Of a DNA stretch of 64,000 nucleotides, positions 20,401-29,747 are shown in pieces. Below the pieces are notes generated by a model, which did no database searches, was not told the DNA's origin, and saw nothing but the letters and a program-made list of their open reading frames with translations. A program made the position numbers and the translations under genes. Source of the stretch: Pseudooceanicola sp050897975 (GTDB lineage Bacteria; Pseudomonadota; Alphaproteobacteria; Rhodobacterales; Rhodobacteraceae); the NCBI RefSeq assembly GCF_050897975.1, contig NZ_JBPAXY010000005.1:1-64000 (forward strand), written 5' to 3'. How positions within the stretch are numbered: the first letter of the stretch is position 1; every line of letters begins with the position of its first letter.

Positions 20401-21270
20401 TCACATCTCGACCGCGTGCAGCGCGATCCCCAGTTCGCGGGCCAGATCGGGCAGCAGCGCCCCATCAACCAGCAGCACCTTGCCCGCCGCGATCACCACC
20501 GCCTCAAGGCCCGCCTCGGCGGCGGCCTTCAGCGTGGCCGGGCCGATGGCAGGCATGTCGACGCGCAGGTCCTGGCCAATCTTCGGCGCTTTCACCAGCA
20601 CCCCCTTGCCGGGGCGTTTCAGCGCCGGGGTCTCGCCCACGAAGCGCAGCATGGCATCGGTGCCCTGCAAGGTCTCGATCCCCAGGCAGAGGCCACCCGC
20701 CACGACGCAGCCCTGACCGATGTCCAGGGGCGACAGGGTGCTCAGGATCTCTTGCGCGCGGGTGATGTCGGCCCTGGCCTCGCGCGACAGCGCCGGGCCG
20801 CCGATACGGCCGGGTTTGGCGGTGGCATCGGGCAAGAGCTCATGGCTGCCCACAACGGCAAAGCCCTCGTCCTCGAGGATCGAGATCACCAGCCGCAGCA
20901 CGCCGTCATCCCCTGCCCCGCCAAGCGCCTTCAGCAGCTTCGGCGCCAGGGTCATCACCTTGCGGTCGACCTGGGTCATGTCCAGCTTGGGCCGCGCCAG
21001 CGCCCCCGCCATGACGATCCGCTCCACCCCCTCGGCGCGCATCCGGTCGAAGAGCCCGCCCAGCTTCTCGAAGCGGAAACGGGTCAGCTGATCCTCGGGC
21101 AGTTCGCAGGGCGAGCCCTCGAAGGACACCAGGAAGGCGCCGGGATTGGCCTCGGCCAGGCGCACGGGCAGACGCCCCGCCCCCGCCAGGATGGCCAGCC
21201 GCGGCCCGGAGGCAGCGGGATCGGCAGCGCCTGGGCGGGTTGCGCCGGACCGGCGTTTCAGAAGGGCCAT
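20401..21270 (-). CDS. lpxI: UDP-2,3-diacylglucosamine pyrophosphatase LpxI
   Basis: LpxI hydrolyses UDP-2,3-diacylglucosamine to lipid X, the alphaproteobacterial substitute for LpxH. The 289-residue protein has the DUF1009 pattern: LAILAGAGRLPVRLAE near 25-40, the GDDGVLRLVISILEDEGF block in the middle and a C-terminal AGLEAVVIAAGKVLLVD. It lies between lpxA (one base gap) and lpxB, its usual place in alphaproteobacteria. The first 22 residues are variable. Confidence 0.95.
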   Translation of the reverse strand: MALLKRRSGATRPGAADPAASGPRLAILAGAGRLPVRLAEANPGAFLVSFEGSPCELPEDQLTRFRFEKLGGLFDRMRAEGVERIVMAGALARPKLDMTQVDRKVMTLAPKLLKALGGAGDDGVLRLVISILEDEGFAVVGSHELLPDATAKPGRIGGPALSREARADITRAQEILSTLSPLDIGQGCVVAGGLCLGIETLQGTDAMLRFVGETPALKRPGKGVLVKAPKIGQDLRVDMPAIGPATLKAAAEAGLEAVVIAAGKVLLVDGALLPDLARELGIALHAVEM

Positions 21271-21271
21271 G

Positions 21272-22072
21272 TCATCCCCCGGGGGTCAGGAAGGAGCGAT
21301 CGCTTTCGCCGGTAATGAAATCAACGATTTCCCGCACATAATCACTGTCGGTCTCATCCCCCAAGCGCTTTGCGCGTTCCTGGAAGGCGCCTTCGCCCTG
21401 GGCGAGCATCTGGAAGGCAGCACGCAGCGCGGTGATGTCGGAACGGGCAACCCCGCGCCGCTTCAGCCCGACCAGGTTCAGCCCGTGCAGCTCGCCCCGG
21501 GGGGCCTGGACCAGACCATGCGGAATCACGTCATTGGTCACCATGGTGACCGCGCCGATGATCGCGCCGCGCCCGATGCGCACCCACTGGTGCACCCCCG
21601 ACAGCCCGCCGATGATCACCTCGTCCTCGATGATGCAATGGCCCGCCAGCGCCGCGTTGTTGACGATGATGACATTGTTGCCCACCTGGCAGTCGTGCGC
21701 CACATGGCAGCCTGCCATGAACAGACCGTCATCGCCCACGCGCGTCACGCCGCCGCCGCCCGCCGTGCCGGTGTTCATCGTCACCGTCTCGCGGATGCGG
21801 TTGCGCTTGCCGATGATCAGCCGGGTCTCCTCGCCCTTGAACTTCAGGTCCTGGGGGATGCCGCCCAGGACGGTGAAGGGATGCACCAGGGTGTCCTCGC
21901 CGATCTCGGTGATCCCCTGGACCACCACATGGCTCATCAGCTCGACCCGGGGGCCGATCACCACCTTGGCGCCGATATGGCAGAAGGGGCCGATGCGGGC
22001 GCCCGCGCCGATCTCTGCCCCGTCCTCGACATGGGCAGAGGGGTGCACGATGGCTTCGTGGCTGATCGCCAT
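21272..22072 (-). CDS. lpxA: UDP-N-acetylglucosamine acyltransferase LpxA
   Basis: LpxA catalyses the first acyl transfer of lipid A synthesis. The 266-residue product is a left-handed beta helix made of hexapeptide repeats (residues 1-190), with the catalytic histidine in CHVAHDCQVGNN, the GIPQDLKF segment and a helical C-terminus. It follows fabZ by three bases and precedes lpxI by one, so the three are one transcription unit. Confidence 0.97.
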   Translation of the reverse strand: MAISHEAIVHPSAHVEDGAEIGAGARIGPFCHIGAKVVIGPRVELMSHVVVQGITEIGEDTLVHPFTVLGGIPQDLKFKGEETRLIIGKRNRIRETVTMNTGTAGGGGVTRVGDDGLFMAGCHVAHDCQVGNNVIIVNNAALAGHCIIEDEVIIGGLSGVHQWVRIGRGAIIGAVTMVTNDVIPHGLVQAPRGELHGLNLVGLKRRGVARSDITALRAAFQMLAQGEGAFQERAKRLGDETDSDYVREIVDFITGESDRSFLTPGG

Positions 22073-22075
22073 GGC

Positions 22076-22555
22076 TCAGCCCTCCGCCGCCACGTCGGCA
22101 GGCAGGTCGAGCATGGCCATGAACTCGGCCTCGCAGGCCAGGTCGCCGTCGACGGTGGCGCGGCCGCCGAATTTCCACATCTTGCCGCCAGGCTTGCCGC
22201 GCAGGGTCTCGACATGCAGTTCCAGCACGTCGCCCGGCACCACCATGCGGCGGAACTTGGCCTTCTCAATCGACATGAAGTAGATCAGCGCGTTCTTGTC
22301 TTCCAGCCCAAGCGCCGCGCCCACCATGACACCGGCGGTCTGTGCCATGGCCTCGACGATGGTGACGCCGGGCATGATCGGCTTGCCGGGGAAATGGCCC
22401 TGGAAATGCGGCTCGTTCATGGTGACGTTCTTGATGCCACGGCCCGAGGTGTAGCCGTCGATATCGACCACCTTGTCCACCAGCAGGAAGGGATAGCGGT
22501 GCGGGATGATGCGCTGGATGCGCGCGATGTCGGCGGTCTGAAGCGTTTCGGTCAT
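22076..22555 (-). CDS. fabZ: 3-hydroxyacyl-ACP dehydratase FabZ
   Basis: FabZ dehydrates beta-hydroxyacyl-ACP in fatty acid elongation and shares its substrate pool with LpxA. The 159-residue hot-dog protein has IPHRYPFLLVD, the catalytic histidine in HFQGHFPGKPIMPGV and the following glutamate in EAMAQTAG. ATG 22555 has AAGGA upstream; a longer frame to 22636 is unlikely. lpxD is usually found just upstream in other proteobacteria but is absent here. Confidence 0.96.
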   Translation of the reverse strand: MTETLQTADIARIQRIIPHRYPFLLVDKVVDIDGYTSGRGIKNVTMNEPHFQGHFPGKPIMPGVTIVEAMAQTAGVMVGAALGLEDKNALIYFMSIEKAKFRRMVVPGDVLELHVETLRGKPGGKMWKFGGRATVDGDLACEAEFMAMLDLPADVAAEG

Positions 22556-22729
22556 GAAATCCTTACCTCTTGCGGTCCGGGAGGCGGCGCACGCGCCGAC
22601 CTGCGGGAAAGCCTCGTGTGGTTCTGTCCCTAGCAAGTCGCCCGAGCGGCGGCAAGCGGCAGGGCCAGCGGTCGGGTCAGAGGCAGGGCCTGTGCGAAGA
22701 CCGCCGCCAGCCTGGGCCTGGCCGTGGGC

Positions 22730-23470
22730 TCAGTCCGCCTCGGTCTCGTCCGGGGCGGGCGTGGTCCCTGTGGCGGCCCCCTCGGTCGGGGCGGTGACCC
22801 CGCCCTCCTCCGTCGCGGGGGCGGCGGGCGCCTCCTCGGTCGGGGCCGCGTCCTCTGCGGCGCCGGACAGCAGCGTGGCGTCGATGCGCGCGATGGCCTC
22901 GTCGGTGATGTCCACCGCCTCGCGGGTGACGAAGACCGAGCGGCGTTCCAGGATCACGGCGGCGCCCGCATCCTGCATCAGCCGGTCCAGCACCGGCTCG
23001 ACCGCCGACAGGAACTGCCGCCGGATCGCCTCGCTGTCCTGACCCAGCCCCTGGGCCGCCTGGTCGCGTTCGCGACGCAGGCGCGAGACCTTTTCGTCAA
23101 AGGCATCGGCCAGATCGCGGAAGGCCTGGGGCGCCAGCTCGGCGCGGCGCTCGGTCAGCTGCCGCTCTTCCTCGGCCAGGGCGGCCTCGATGCGGCGGTT
23201 CTCGGCGGCGATCTCGGCGGCCCGCGCCTCCAGCTCATCCGCCAGTTGCTGGCCAAAGCCGCTGCCCGAGAAAAGCCGCTCGCTGTCGATCACCAGCACC
23301 GGCGAGCGCAGCACCGTGCGCGCGCCCGCTGACGCCTCTGCGGCCCCCTCCTGCGGCGGGGCCGCATCCTGGGCCCGGGTCCCGCCCGGCGCGGCGCACA
23401 GGCCAAAGGCAAGGGTCCCGGCCAGCAACAGCCGGACCGGGACCCCGAAACATGCGAAAGAGGATGACAC
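22730..23470 (-). CDS. OmpH/Skp-family periplasmic chaperone
   Basis: This 246-residue exported protein has a signal peptide ending near TRAQ (about residue 34) and an OmpH core: VLVIDSERLF, a long coiled-coil hairpin with LADELEARAAEIAAENRRIE, and a closing beta segment. Skp-like proteins hold unfolded outer-membrane proteins for the BAM complex. The C-terminal 45 residues are an unusual Ala/Pro/Glu/Thr-rich tail. It follows bamA closely, the conserved order. Confidence 0.9.
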   Translation of the reverse strand: MSSSFACFGVPVRLLLAGTLAFGLCAAPGGTRAQDAAPPQEGAAEASAGARTVLRSPVLVIDSERLFSGSGFGQQLADELEARAAEIAAENRRIEAALAEEERQLTERRAELAPQAFRDLADAFDEKVSRLRRERDQAAQGLGQDSEAIRRQFLSAVEPVLDRLMQDAGAAVILERRSVFVTREAVDITDEAIARIDATLLSGAAEDAAPTEEAPAAPATEEGGVTAPTEGAATGTTPAPDETEAD

Positions 23471-23478
23471 GGTGGTCC

Positions 23479-25848
23479 TCAGAATTCCGTGCGAACCGAC
23501 AGATCGAAGGTCTGCTCTTCGTCGAAGTCTTCCTTCTGAAGGGCCTTCGTCCAGTTGAACCGCAGCGGGCCGACCGGCGTATCCCAGAACAGCGACAGAC
23601 CGACCACCTGACGCAGCGAGGCGTCTTCGTAGAGAACGTCGGCGGCGGACTGGTCCAGGCCCCAGACAGAACCGATGTCGTAGAAGACACCGCCGCTGAT
23701 GCCCAGTTCCTCGGGCAGGCCCAGCGGGAATTCGGCGTCGAACTGCGCCACCGCATAGGAGGTGCCGCCCAGGGCGTCGTCGTAGTTGCCGGCCGAATAC
23801 TGGCGCGGGCCGATACCATCGGGGGTGAAGCCGCGCATGATCGACGAACCGATCCGGTAGCGCTCGGTGGCAATCGAGGTGCTGTTGCCCAGCATCGAGA
23901 TATTGCCGGCCCGCAGGGTGGCGCGCAGGGTCACCTCTTCGTTCCAGACCTTGGTCTGGGCAATGGCCCGCGCGGTCGAGCGGATGAAGTCGACATCGCC
24001 GCCGACCCCGCCGAAGTCCTGGCCGAATTCCAGCAGGATCCCGGCGTTCGGGTTCAGGCCGGTCACCCGGGTGTCATAGGAATAGGTGTAGCCGATCGAG
24101 GAGGAATAGCGCATGTCCTGCGCCGCCTCGGCCTGCAACAGCGAGCCCACGTCGCTGGCATCGTCGAGGTTGATGTCCTCGGCGCTCAGCTTGTAGTTCA
24201 GGTTCAGGCGCGACAGCTCGCTCAGCGGGAAGGTCAGGCCGGTGGTGAAGCTGCCGCTGGTGGTATCGTAATCCGAGTAATCCGACTCCGTCTCGCGATA
24301 GCTGACGCCGAAGTTCAGGCGCAGGTTACGGCCCAGCAGGCGCGGCTCGACGAAGTTGATCGAGTAGGTGGTATCCGAGCTGGCGCCCGCCACGGTCACG
24401 CCCAGGGTCTGACCCCGGCCCAGGAAGTTGCGTTCCTGGAAGGCCACTTGCAGGCCGAAACCATCGGTCGTCGAATAGGTGCCGCCGAAGGACAGCGACC
24501 CGGTGGGCGCCTCTTCCACGTCCACGTCGACGATCACCTGGTCGGGGCGGCTGCCCTCGCGGGCCTTCACGTCGCTGGTGGTGAAGAAGCCCAGGGCGCG
24601 GATACGCTCGGCGCTTTGGCGGATTTCGCGCGGGTTGAAGGGGTCGCCTTCGGCCATGCGGAATTCCTGGCGCACGACGCGGTCCAGCGTGGTGGTGTTG
24701 CCCTCGATGTCGATCCGTTCGACGAAGATCCGCGGGCCGCGCGACAGGACGAATTCCACGTCCAGGGTCAGGTCGCGGTCGTTGCGGGTGATGCGCGGTT
24801 CGATCCGCAGGAAGTCGCGGCCCTGGCGCACGGCCAGGCGTTCCATCCGGGTGATCGAGTTCTCGACATCGGTCGGCGTGTAGGTCTGGCCCGGCTTGAT
24901 GCGCAGCGCGTCCTGATACTCGGCCGCATCGACGCCCTCGTATTCGCTGACCGTGGTGATCTGGCCGAACTCGAAGGGCTGCCCCTCCTGGATGTTGAAG
25001 GTCACCACATAGCCGTTGCGCTCAGGCGACAGCTCGGCATTGACGCCGGTGATGCGGAAATCGACATAGCCGCGCGACTGGTAGAAGTCCTGAAGGACCT
25101 GCTTGTCGAACTCGATCCGGTCGGCGACGAAAGTGTCCGAGCGGAAGAAGGCGCGCAGCAGGCCCGCCTGTTTCGATTCCAGCACCTGGCGCAGGCGGCG
25201 GTCGGAATAGACGGTGTTGCCGACGAAGGAGATCCGCTCGACCTCGACGTTGGAACCTTCGAAGATCTCGAACACCAGGTCGACGCGGTTGTCGCTGCGA
25301 CGGATGATGCGCGGGGTCACCTTGGCGGCCAGGCGGCCCTGCTGGCTGTAGGCCTCGGAAATCAGCGCGGCGTCGGCCTCGGCCTCGGTCGGCGAGAAGA
25401 CGCGCCGCGAGGTGGATTGCACGATCTCGGTCAGGACCTCGTCCTTGATCCGCTTGTTGCCCTCAAAGCTGACGCGGTTGATCGTCGGATATTCGGTCAC
25501 GGTGATGACCAGGGTGCCACCGCGCGGGGTCAGCTCGACGGTCTCGAAGAGGCCGGAATTGACGATGTTCTGGTAGGCGTCGTTCAGCTGGGCGGCGGTG
25601 ACCGCCTCGCCCCGGGCGATTCCCGTGTAGGACACGATGGTGGAATCCGGGATCCGCTGGTTCCCTTCGATCGCCACCGTCGAGAAACGATAGCTTTGCG
25701 CCATCACGGCCTGCGGCGCGGTGAGAGAAACACCTGAAACAATGGCGAAAATCGCAGCAGCCAGAGGCAAGGAAAATTTGTTGCGGCGAACGGGGGTGGC
25801 AGCCCCGGTTCCAAAGGTATTCGACATATTCCAAACCCAGTCAGACAT
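23479..25848 (-). CDS. bamA: Outer-membrane assembly factor BamA
   Basis: BamA inserts beta-barrel proteins into the outer membrane. The 789-residue protein has a signal peptide ending near AVMAQ (about residue 51), five POTRA domains starting at YRFSTVAIEGNQRI, and a 16-strand barrel from about residue 410 with the terminal strand LSVRTEF ending in phenylalanine. An in-frame ATG at 25827 gives a shorter signal peptide and is equally plausible. It lies between rseP and ompH as in other alphaproteobacteria. Confidence 0.96.
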   Translation of the reverse strand: MSDWVWNMSNTFGTGAATPVRRNKFSLPLAAAIFAIVSGVSLTAPQAVMAQSYRFSTVAIEGNQRIPDSTIVSYTGIARGEAVTAAQLNDAYQNIVNSGLFETVELTPRGGTLVITVTEYPTINRVSFEGNKRIKDEVLTEIVQSTSRRVFSPTEAEADAALISEAYSQQGRLAAKVTPRIIRRSDNRVDLVFEIFEGSNVEVERISFVGNTVYSDRRLRQVLESKQAGLLRAFFRSDTFVADRIEFDKQVLQDFYQSRGYVDFRITGVNAELSPERNGYVVTFNIQEGQPFEFGQITTVSEYEGVDAAEYQDALRIKPGQTYTPTDVENSITRMERLAVRQGRDFLRIEPRITRNDRDLTLDVEFVLSRGPRIFVERIDIEGNTTTLDRVVRQEFRMAEGDPFNPREIRQSAERIRALGFFTTSDVKAREGSRPDQVIVDVDVEEAPTGSLSFGGTYSTTDGFGLQVAFQERNFLGRGQTLGVTVAGASSDTTYSINFVEPRLLGRNLRLNFGVSYRETESDYSDYDTTSGSFTTGLTFPLSELSRLNLNYKLSAEDINLDDASDVGSLLQAEAAQDMRYSSSIGYTYSYDTRVTGLNPNAGILLEFGQDFGGVGGDVDFIRSTARAIAQTKVWNEEVTLRATLRAGNISMLGNSTSIATERYRIGSSIMRGFTPDGIGPRQYSAGNYDDALGGTSYAVAQFDAEFPLGLPEELGISGGVFYDIGSVWGLDQSAADVLYEDASLRQVVGLSLFWDTPVGPLRFNWTKALQKEDFDEEQTFDLSVRTEF

Positions 25849-26022
25849 CCCAGTTAAGACGTGAGTACCGGGTTAGTAACCACTTGTCAAAACGGGAAAA
25901 CGCGCGGGGCCTGTTGCCGCGCGCGTTGTGTCGGATGGGGGACGAATGGGGGTGGCAGCGCGCGGAAAAGCTGGCCGTTTCCGCAGCCCTGCGGGACAGT
26001 CTGGCGGCCCGCGCCGCCCGGC

Positions 26023-26154
26023 TCAGAAGACGATCTGGCCCAGATAGGCGCCGCCGGTCAGCGCCATGGCGATGATCCCCGCGTAAAGCAGCAGATCGGA
26101 ATTCAGATCGAAGAGCACCGTCATGCCACGGTAGCCTTTCCGGAGGAGCGTCAT
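26023..26154 (-). CDS. Small membrane protein between rseP and bamA (tentative)
   Basis: A 43-residue frame with a polar start and a hydrophobic segment, DLLLYAGIIAMALTGGAYLG, near its C-terminus. It fills part of the 506-base gap 25849-26354, in which I see no other gene. The ribosome site is weak, and an in-frame ATG at 26124 is an alternative start. It is supported only by the clean membrane helix; function is unknown. Confidence 0.35.
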   Translation of the reverse strand: MTLLRKGYRGMTVLFDLNSDLLLYAGIIAMALTGGAYLGQIVF

Positions 26155-26354
26155 GGGGAGGCCCACCTTTCCTGTACGCAAAAGGGTCCACCGGACCCGT
26201 TCCTGGGGCGTGATCGCACCAGAATGCGGCAAAAATCGGGCAAGATGGCGCACCACCCCGACAACCCGGAGTTGCAAAATGGAACCTGCGGCCCTGACCC
26301 CGCCGGGCGCGCCCCGGGATCAGCCCCGGGGTCAACGCCGCGAAACGGCCGCGA

Positions 26355-27713
26355 TCAGGGGCAGAAGACGTCGTTGGTCAGGGCAAAGATCATCACCGAC
26401 AGCACCAGGGTCAGACCCGCCGCCATCAGCACCCGCAACGCGCGGTCCGAGGGCGGTTTGCCCGCCACCGCCTCATAGGCGTGGAACACCAGGTGGCCGC
26501 CGTCCAGGATCGGCACCGGGAAAAGGTTCAGCAGGCCCACCCCGGTGGACAGGGCGGCGACGAACCACAGGAAGCTGGTGGTGCCCTGGCTGGCCATGGC
26601 GCCCGAGGTCTTGGCGATGCCGATCGGCCCGGACATGTTGCACGAGGAGATGGCGCCGGTGATCATGTGCCAGATGCCCGACAGCGAACTGGTGATCACC
26701 CCCCAGGTCTGCACCACCCCACCCCAAAGCGAGGTCAGAACCCCGGCCCGTTCCGTGGCCAGGTCAAAGCCCATGCCGCCGGCGATGCCGATCCGCCATT
26801 CGGTGCGGAAGCCGCCCTCGGGCGAGGGTTCGTCCACCCGGCGCGGGGTCAGGGCGAACTCTAGGGTCTCACCGCTATCGGGGCGCCAGACGTCCAGCAG
26901 CAGCGCCGCGCCCTCGGACCCCTCGACCCGGTCCTTCAGCTGATCGAAGGCAAAGATCGCCTCGCCGTCCACGGCGGTGATCACGTCGCCCTGTTTCAGG
27001 CCAATGTCATAGGCCGCGGAATTGGGCGCCAGTTGCAGCACGATGGGCGGATAGGGATAGGGGCCGGTCACGGTGATCTCGGCGCCGTCACGGCGCAGGC
27101 GGTAGTCCAGCTGGGCGGCCTGCGGCAACGCGTCGGAGAAGCCCGACAGGCCTTCGGCATCGTCCAGACCCGGCATCTCGACCCCGCCGATGGCCAGGAT
27201 CTCGTCGCCCGGGCGCAGGTCGGTGCCCTGGGCCAGAACCGGCGGCAGCGGGCGCAGCTCGCCCACGGCCAGCGGGTCGGCCACCTGGCCGCGCGCCAGG
27301 AACAGCCCCGCGAACAGCAGGATCGACAGGATGAAGTTGAAGACCGGCCCCGCCGCCACGGTGGCCGAGCGGGCCCAGAGCGGCGCGCCCAGCATGGTAT
27401 GGCGCCGGTCCTCGGCGCTCATCCGCGAGATGACCTCTTCATCGGGGCCGGCCGAGGCCGCGTCGCCGTCGCCCAGGAATTTCACATAGCCGCCGAAGGG
27501 CAGCGCCGCCAGTTGCCAGCGGGTGCCGTGGCGGTCGACGCGGGAGAACAGCACCGGGCCGAAGCCCAGCGAAAAGACCTCTGCCTTGATGCCCGAGACG
27601 CGGCCGATGATGTAATGGCCGTATTCGTGGATGGCGACGATGATCGACAGGGCCACGACAAAAGCGATGATGACGTAAAGGGCGTTGCCGAACTCTGGCA
27701 GAAAACTGGTCAT
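26355..27713 (-). CDS. rseP: Site-2 protease RseP
   Basis: RseP is the intramembrane zinc protease that cuts anti-sigma factors and signal-peptide remnants. The 452-residue protein has HEYGH in its first membrane segment (about residue 29), one or two PDZ domains in the middle (ELRPLPP and the block around DIGLKQGDVITAVDGEAIFA) and the C-terminal NLFPVPILDGG metal-ligand motif. It lies between dxr and bamA, the conserved order in proteobacteria. Confidence 0.95.
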   Translation of the reverse strand: MTSFLPEFGNALYVIIAFVVALSIIVAIHEYGHYIIGRVSGIKAEVFSLGFGPVLFSRVDRHGTRWQLAALPFGGYVKFLGDGDAASAGPDEEVISRMSAEDRRHTMLGAPLWARSATVAAGPVFNFILSILLFAGLFLARGQVADPLAVGELRPLPPVLAQGTDLRPGDEILAIGGVEMPGLDDAEGLSGFSDALPQAAQLDYRLRRDGAEITVTGPYPYPPIVLQLAPNSAAYDIGLKQGDVITAVDGEAIFAFDQLKDRVEGSEGAALLLDVWRPDSGETLEFALTPRRVDEPSPEGGFRTEWRIGIAGGMGFDLATERAGVLTSLWGGVVQTWGVITSSLSGIWHMITGAISSCNMSGPIGIAKTSGAMASQGTTSFLWFVAALSTGVGLLNLFPVPILDGGHLVFHAYEAVAGKPPSDRALRVLMAAGLTLVLSVMIFALTNDVFCP

Positions 27714-27732
27714 AAAGGTCTCTGGCTTCCTT

Positions 27733-27777
27733 GGTCTAAATCTGAGCGGTCTAAGTCTGCATGGTCTAGGTCAGAAC
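27733..27777. repeat. Three 15-bp tandem repeats at the 3' end of dxr
   Basis: GGTCTAAATCTGAGC, GGTCTAAGTCTGCAT and GGTCTAGGTCAGAAC follow each other without a gap. The third unit contains the dxr stop codon. It looks like local slippage-type duplication in the dxr-rseP gap. Confidence 0.7.
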
Positions 27778-28947
27778 CGCCGCGCCGGAATTGACGCATT
27801 CACGGGCATAGGCCCTGGCGATCTGGTCCATTGATAGAATGTTATCAAGGTCGAAGGGGGCATCAATGAGACCACAATCGGTCTCGATCCGGTCAAGAAC
27901 CCGTGTGACCACCTGCGCCATCTGCATGAAACCGATCTGGCGGGCCAGGAAGGCGTCCAGCGCCACTTCCTTGGCGGCGTTCATCGCCGCCCCCGACAGC
28001 CCGCCGCGCCGCATCACCCGCTGCGCGATCTCCAGCGCCGGATAGCGCGCCGGGTCCGGCGCCTCGAAGGTCAGCTGGCCGATCTTTGTCAGGTCCAGCC
28101 GCTCGACCGGCAGATCGACGCGGGCGGGCCAGTTCAGGGCATAGCCGATGGCATGACGCATGTCCGCCGGGCCCAGGTGGGCCAGGATGCCGCCGTCGAT
28201 ATGGCCGACCAGCGCGTGCACAAGGCTTTCGCGGTGCACCACCACCTCGATGATGGCGGGGTCCAGGTGGAAGAACTCCTTCGCCTCGATCAGCTCCAGC
28301 GCCTTGTTGAACATAGAGGCGGAATCCACCGTGATGCGCTGGCCCATGGCCCAGTTCGGGTGGGTCGAGGCCTGTTCCGGCGTGGCCGTGGCCAGCTTTT
28401 CCAGCGGCCAGTCGCGGAAGGCGCCGCCCGAGGCGGTGATGATCACCCGCTCGACGCTGTCCATCTCTTCGCCCAAAAGCGCCTGGTAAAGGGCGGAATG
28501 TTCGCTGTCGACGGGGATCAGATCCGCCCCCGCGCGCCGGGCGGTCTCCAGCACCAGCGGCCCGGCGCAGACCAGGGTTTCCTTGTTCGCCAGCGCCAGG
28601 GCCGCGCCGCGGTCGAGCGCGGCCAGCCCGGGCGCCAGACCCGCGGCGCCGACGATGGCCGACATGACCCAGTCGGCGGGACGCTGGGCGGCCTCCATCA
28701 GGGCGCCCTGCCCCGCCGCCACCTCGACGCCCGAGCCAGACAGCGCGGCCTTCAGATCGCCGTAACGCTCTTCATGGGCGGTGACGGCCAGCTTGGCGCC
28801 CAGGCGCCGGGCGTCCTCGGCCAAAAGGTCGATGTTGTGCCCGCCGGTCAGCGCCTCGACGGTGAAATCATCCGGGCGCCGGGCGATCAGGTCGACGGTG
28901 TTCTGCCCGATGGACCCGGTGGCCCCAAGGATGGTGATGCCGCGCAT
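27766..28947 (-). CDS. dxr: 1-deoxy-D-xylulose-5-phosphate reductoisomerase
   Basis: Dxr makes methylerythritol phosphate in the non-mevalonate isoprenoid pathway. The 393-residue protein starts with the NADPH-binding ITILGATGSIGQNT, followed by ALANKETLVCAG, the metal-binding IPVDSEHSALYQ and NWAMGQRITVDSASMFNKAL motifs. It feeds the same pathway as UppS two genes upstream. It starts one base before the end of cdsA, so translation is coupled. Confidence 0.97.
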   Translation of the reverse strand: MRGITILGATGSIGQNTVDLIARRPDDFTVEALTGGHNIDLLAEDARRLGAKLAVTAHEERYGDLKAALSGSGVEVAAGQGALMEAAQRPADWVMSAIVGAAGLAPGLAALDRGAALALANKETLVCAGPLVLETARRAGADLIPVDSEHSALYQALLGEEMDSVERVIITASGGAFRDWPLEKLATATPEQASTHPNWAMGQRITVDSASMFNKALELIEAKEFFHLDPAIIEVVVHRESLVHALVGHIDGGILAHLGPADMRHAIGYALNWPARVDLPVERLDLTKIGQLTFEAPDPARYPALEIAQRVMRRGGLSGAAMNAAKEVALDAFLARQIGFMQMAQVVTRVLDRIETDCGLIDAPFDLDNILSMDQIARAYARECVNSGAAVLT

Positions 28948-28948
28948 A

Positions 28949-29737
28949 TTACCCCGCGATGAAGAAAAGGCCGGTCCAGGGCCCGGTCAGCAGCAGCATC
29001 AGCGAGGCGCCCAGCATCCCGTCGAAGCGATCCATCAAGCCGCCATGGCCGGGGATCAGGTTCGAGCTGTCCTTGACGCCCACGCGCCGCTTGGCCGCGC
29101 TTTCGGCAATGTCGCCCATCTGCGAGGCCATGGACAATGCGACCGAAACGCCCGCCAGATGCAGCCCCTCGCCGGTCCACATCCCGAAGGCCAGCCCGAC
29201 CAGGGCGGCGGCGATCCAGCCCGCGACGGTGCCCGACCAGGTTTTCTTGGGGCTGACGCGCGGCCAGAACTTCGGCCCGCCGATCAGGCGGCCGGCGAAA
29301 TAGCCCGCCACGTCGGTGACCACGACCACCGCCACCAGCCAGCCAAGCCACAGCGCCCCCTGCCCGTCGCGCAGCCCGACCATGCCGTAGCCCGCGATCA
29401 GGATCATGGCGCAGAAGGTGATGAAAAGGGTCCGGCGCTGCGGCAGCAGCGACAGGCCCACCATCGACGGCGCCAGCAGGAAGGGCAGCGCGAAACCGCC
29501 CGGCAGATAAAGCGCCAGCGCCAGCGAGACGGCGGCCACGCCGCCCATCTGCAAGGGCACGTCGCGGCGCAGCGGCGCGCACATCCGCGCCATTTCCCAG
29601 ACCATGCCGCCGCAGGCCAGGGCGATGAAGATGCGGAACCAGTGCCCGCCCGCCCAGATCAGGGCCAGCCCGCCCAGCACCATGACCACGCCCGATATCA
29701 TCCGGGGCGCCAGATCCGACCACTTGCGTTCCGCCAT
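28949..29737 (-). CDS. cdsA: Phosphatidate cytidylyltransferase CdsA
   Basis: CdsA converts phosphatidic acid and CTP to CDP-diacylglycerol, the phospholipid branch point. The 262-residue product has about seven membrane segments and the family signature near the C-terminus: SQMGDIAESAAKRRVGVKDS, then IPGHGGLMDRFDG. ATG 29737 (MAERKWSDLAPR) is taken as start, 10 bases after uppS; a longer frame overlaps uppS and is unlikely. Confidence 0.94.
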   Translation of the reverse strand: MAERKWSDLAPRMISGVVMVLGGLALIWAGGHWFRIFIALACGGMVWEMARMCAPLRRDVPLQMGGVAAVSLALALYLPGGFALPFLLAPSMVGLSLLPQRRTLFITFCAMILIAGYGMVGLRDGQGALWLGWLVAVVVVTDVAGYFAGRLIGGPKFWPRVSPKKTWSGTVAGWIAAALVGLAFGMWTGEGLHLAGVSVALSMASQMGDIAESAAKRRVGVKDSSNLIPGHGGLMDRFDGMLGASLMLLLTGPWTGLFFIAG

Positions 29738-29747
29738 CCGTCCCGCC

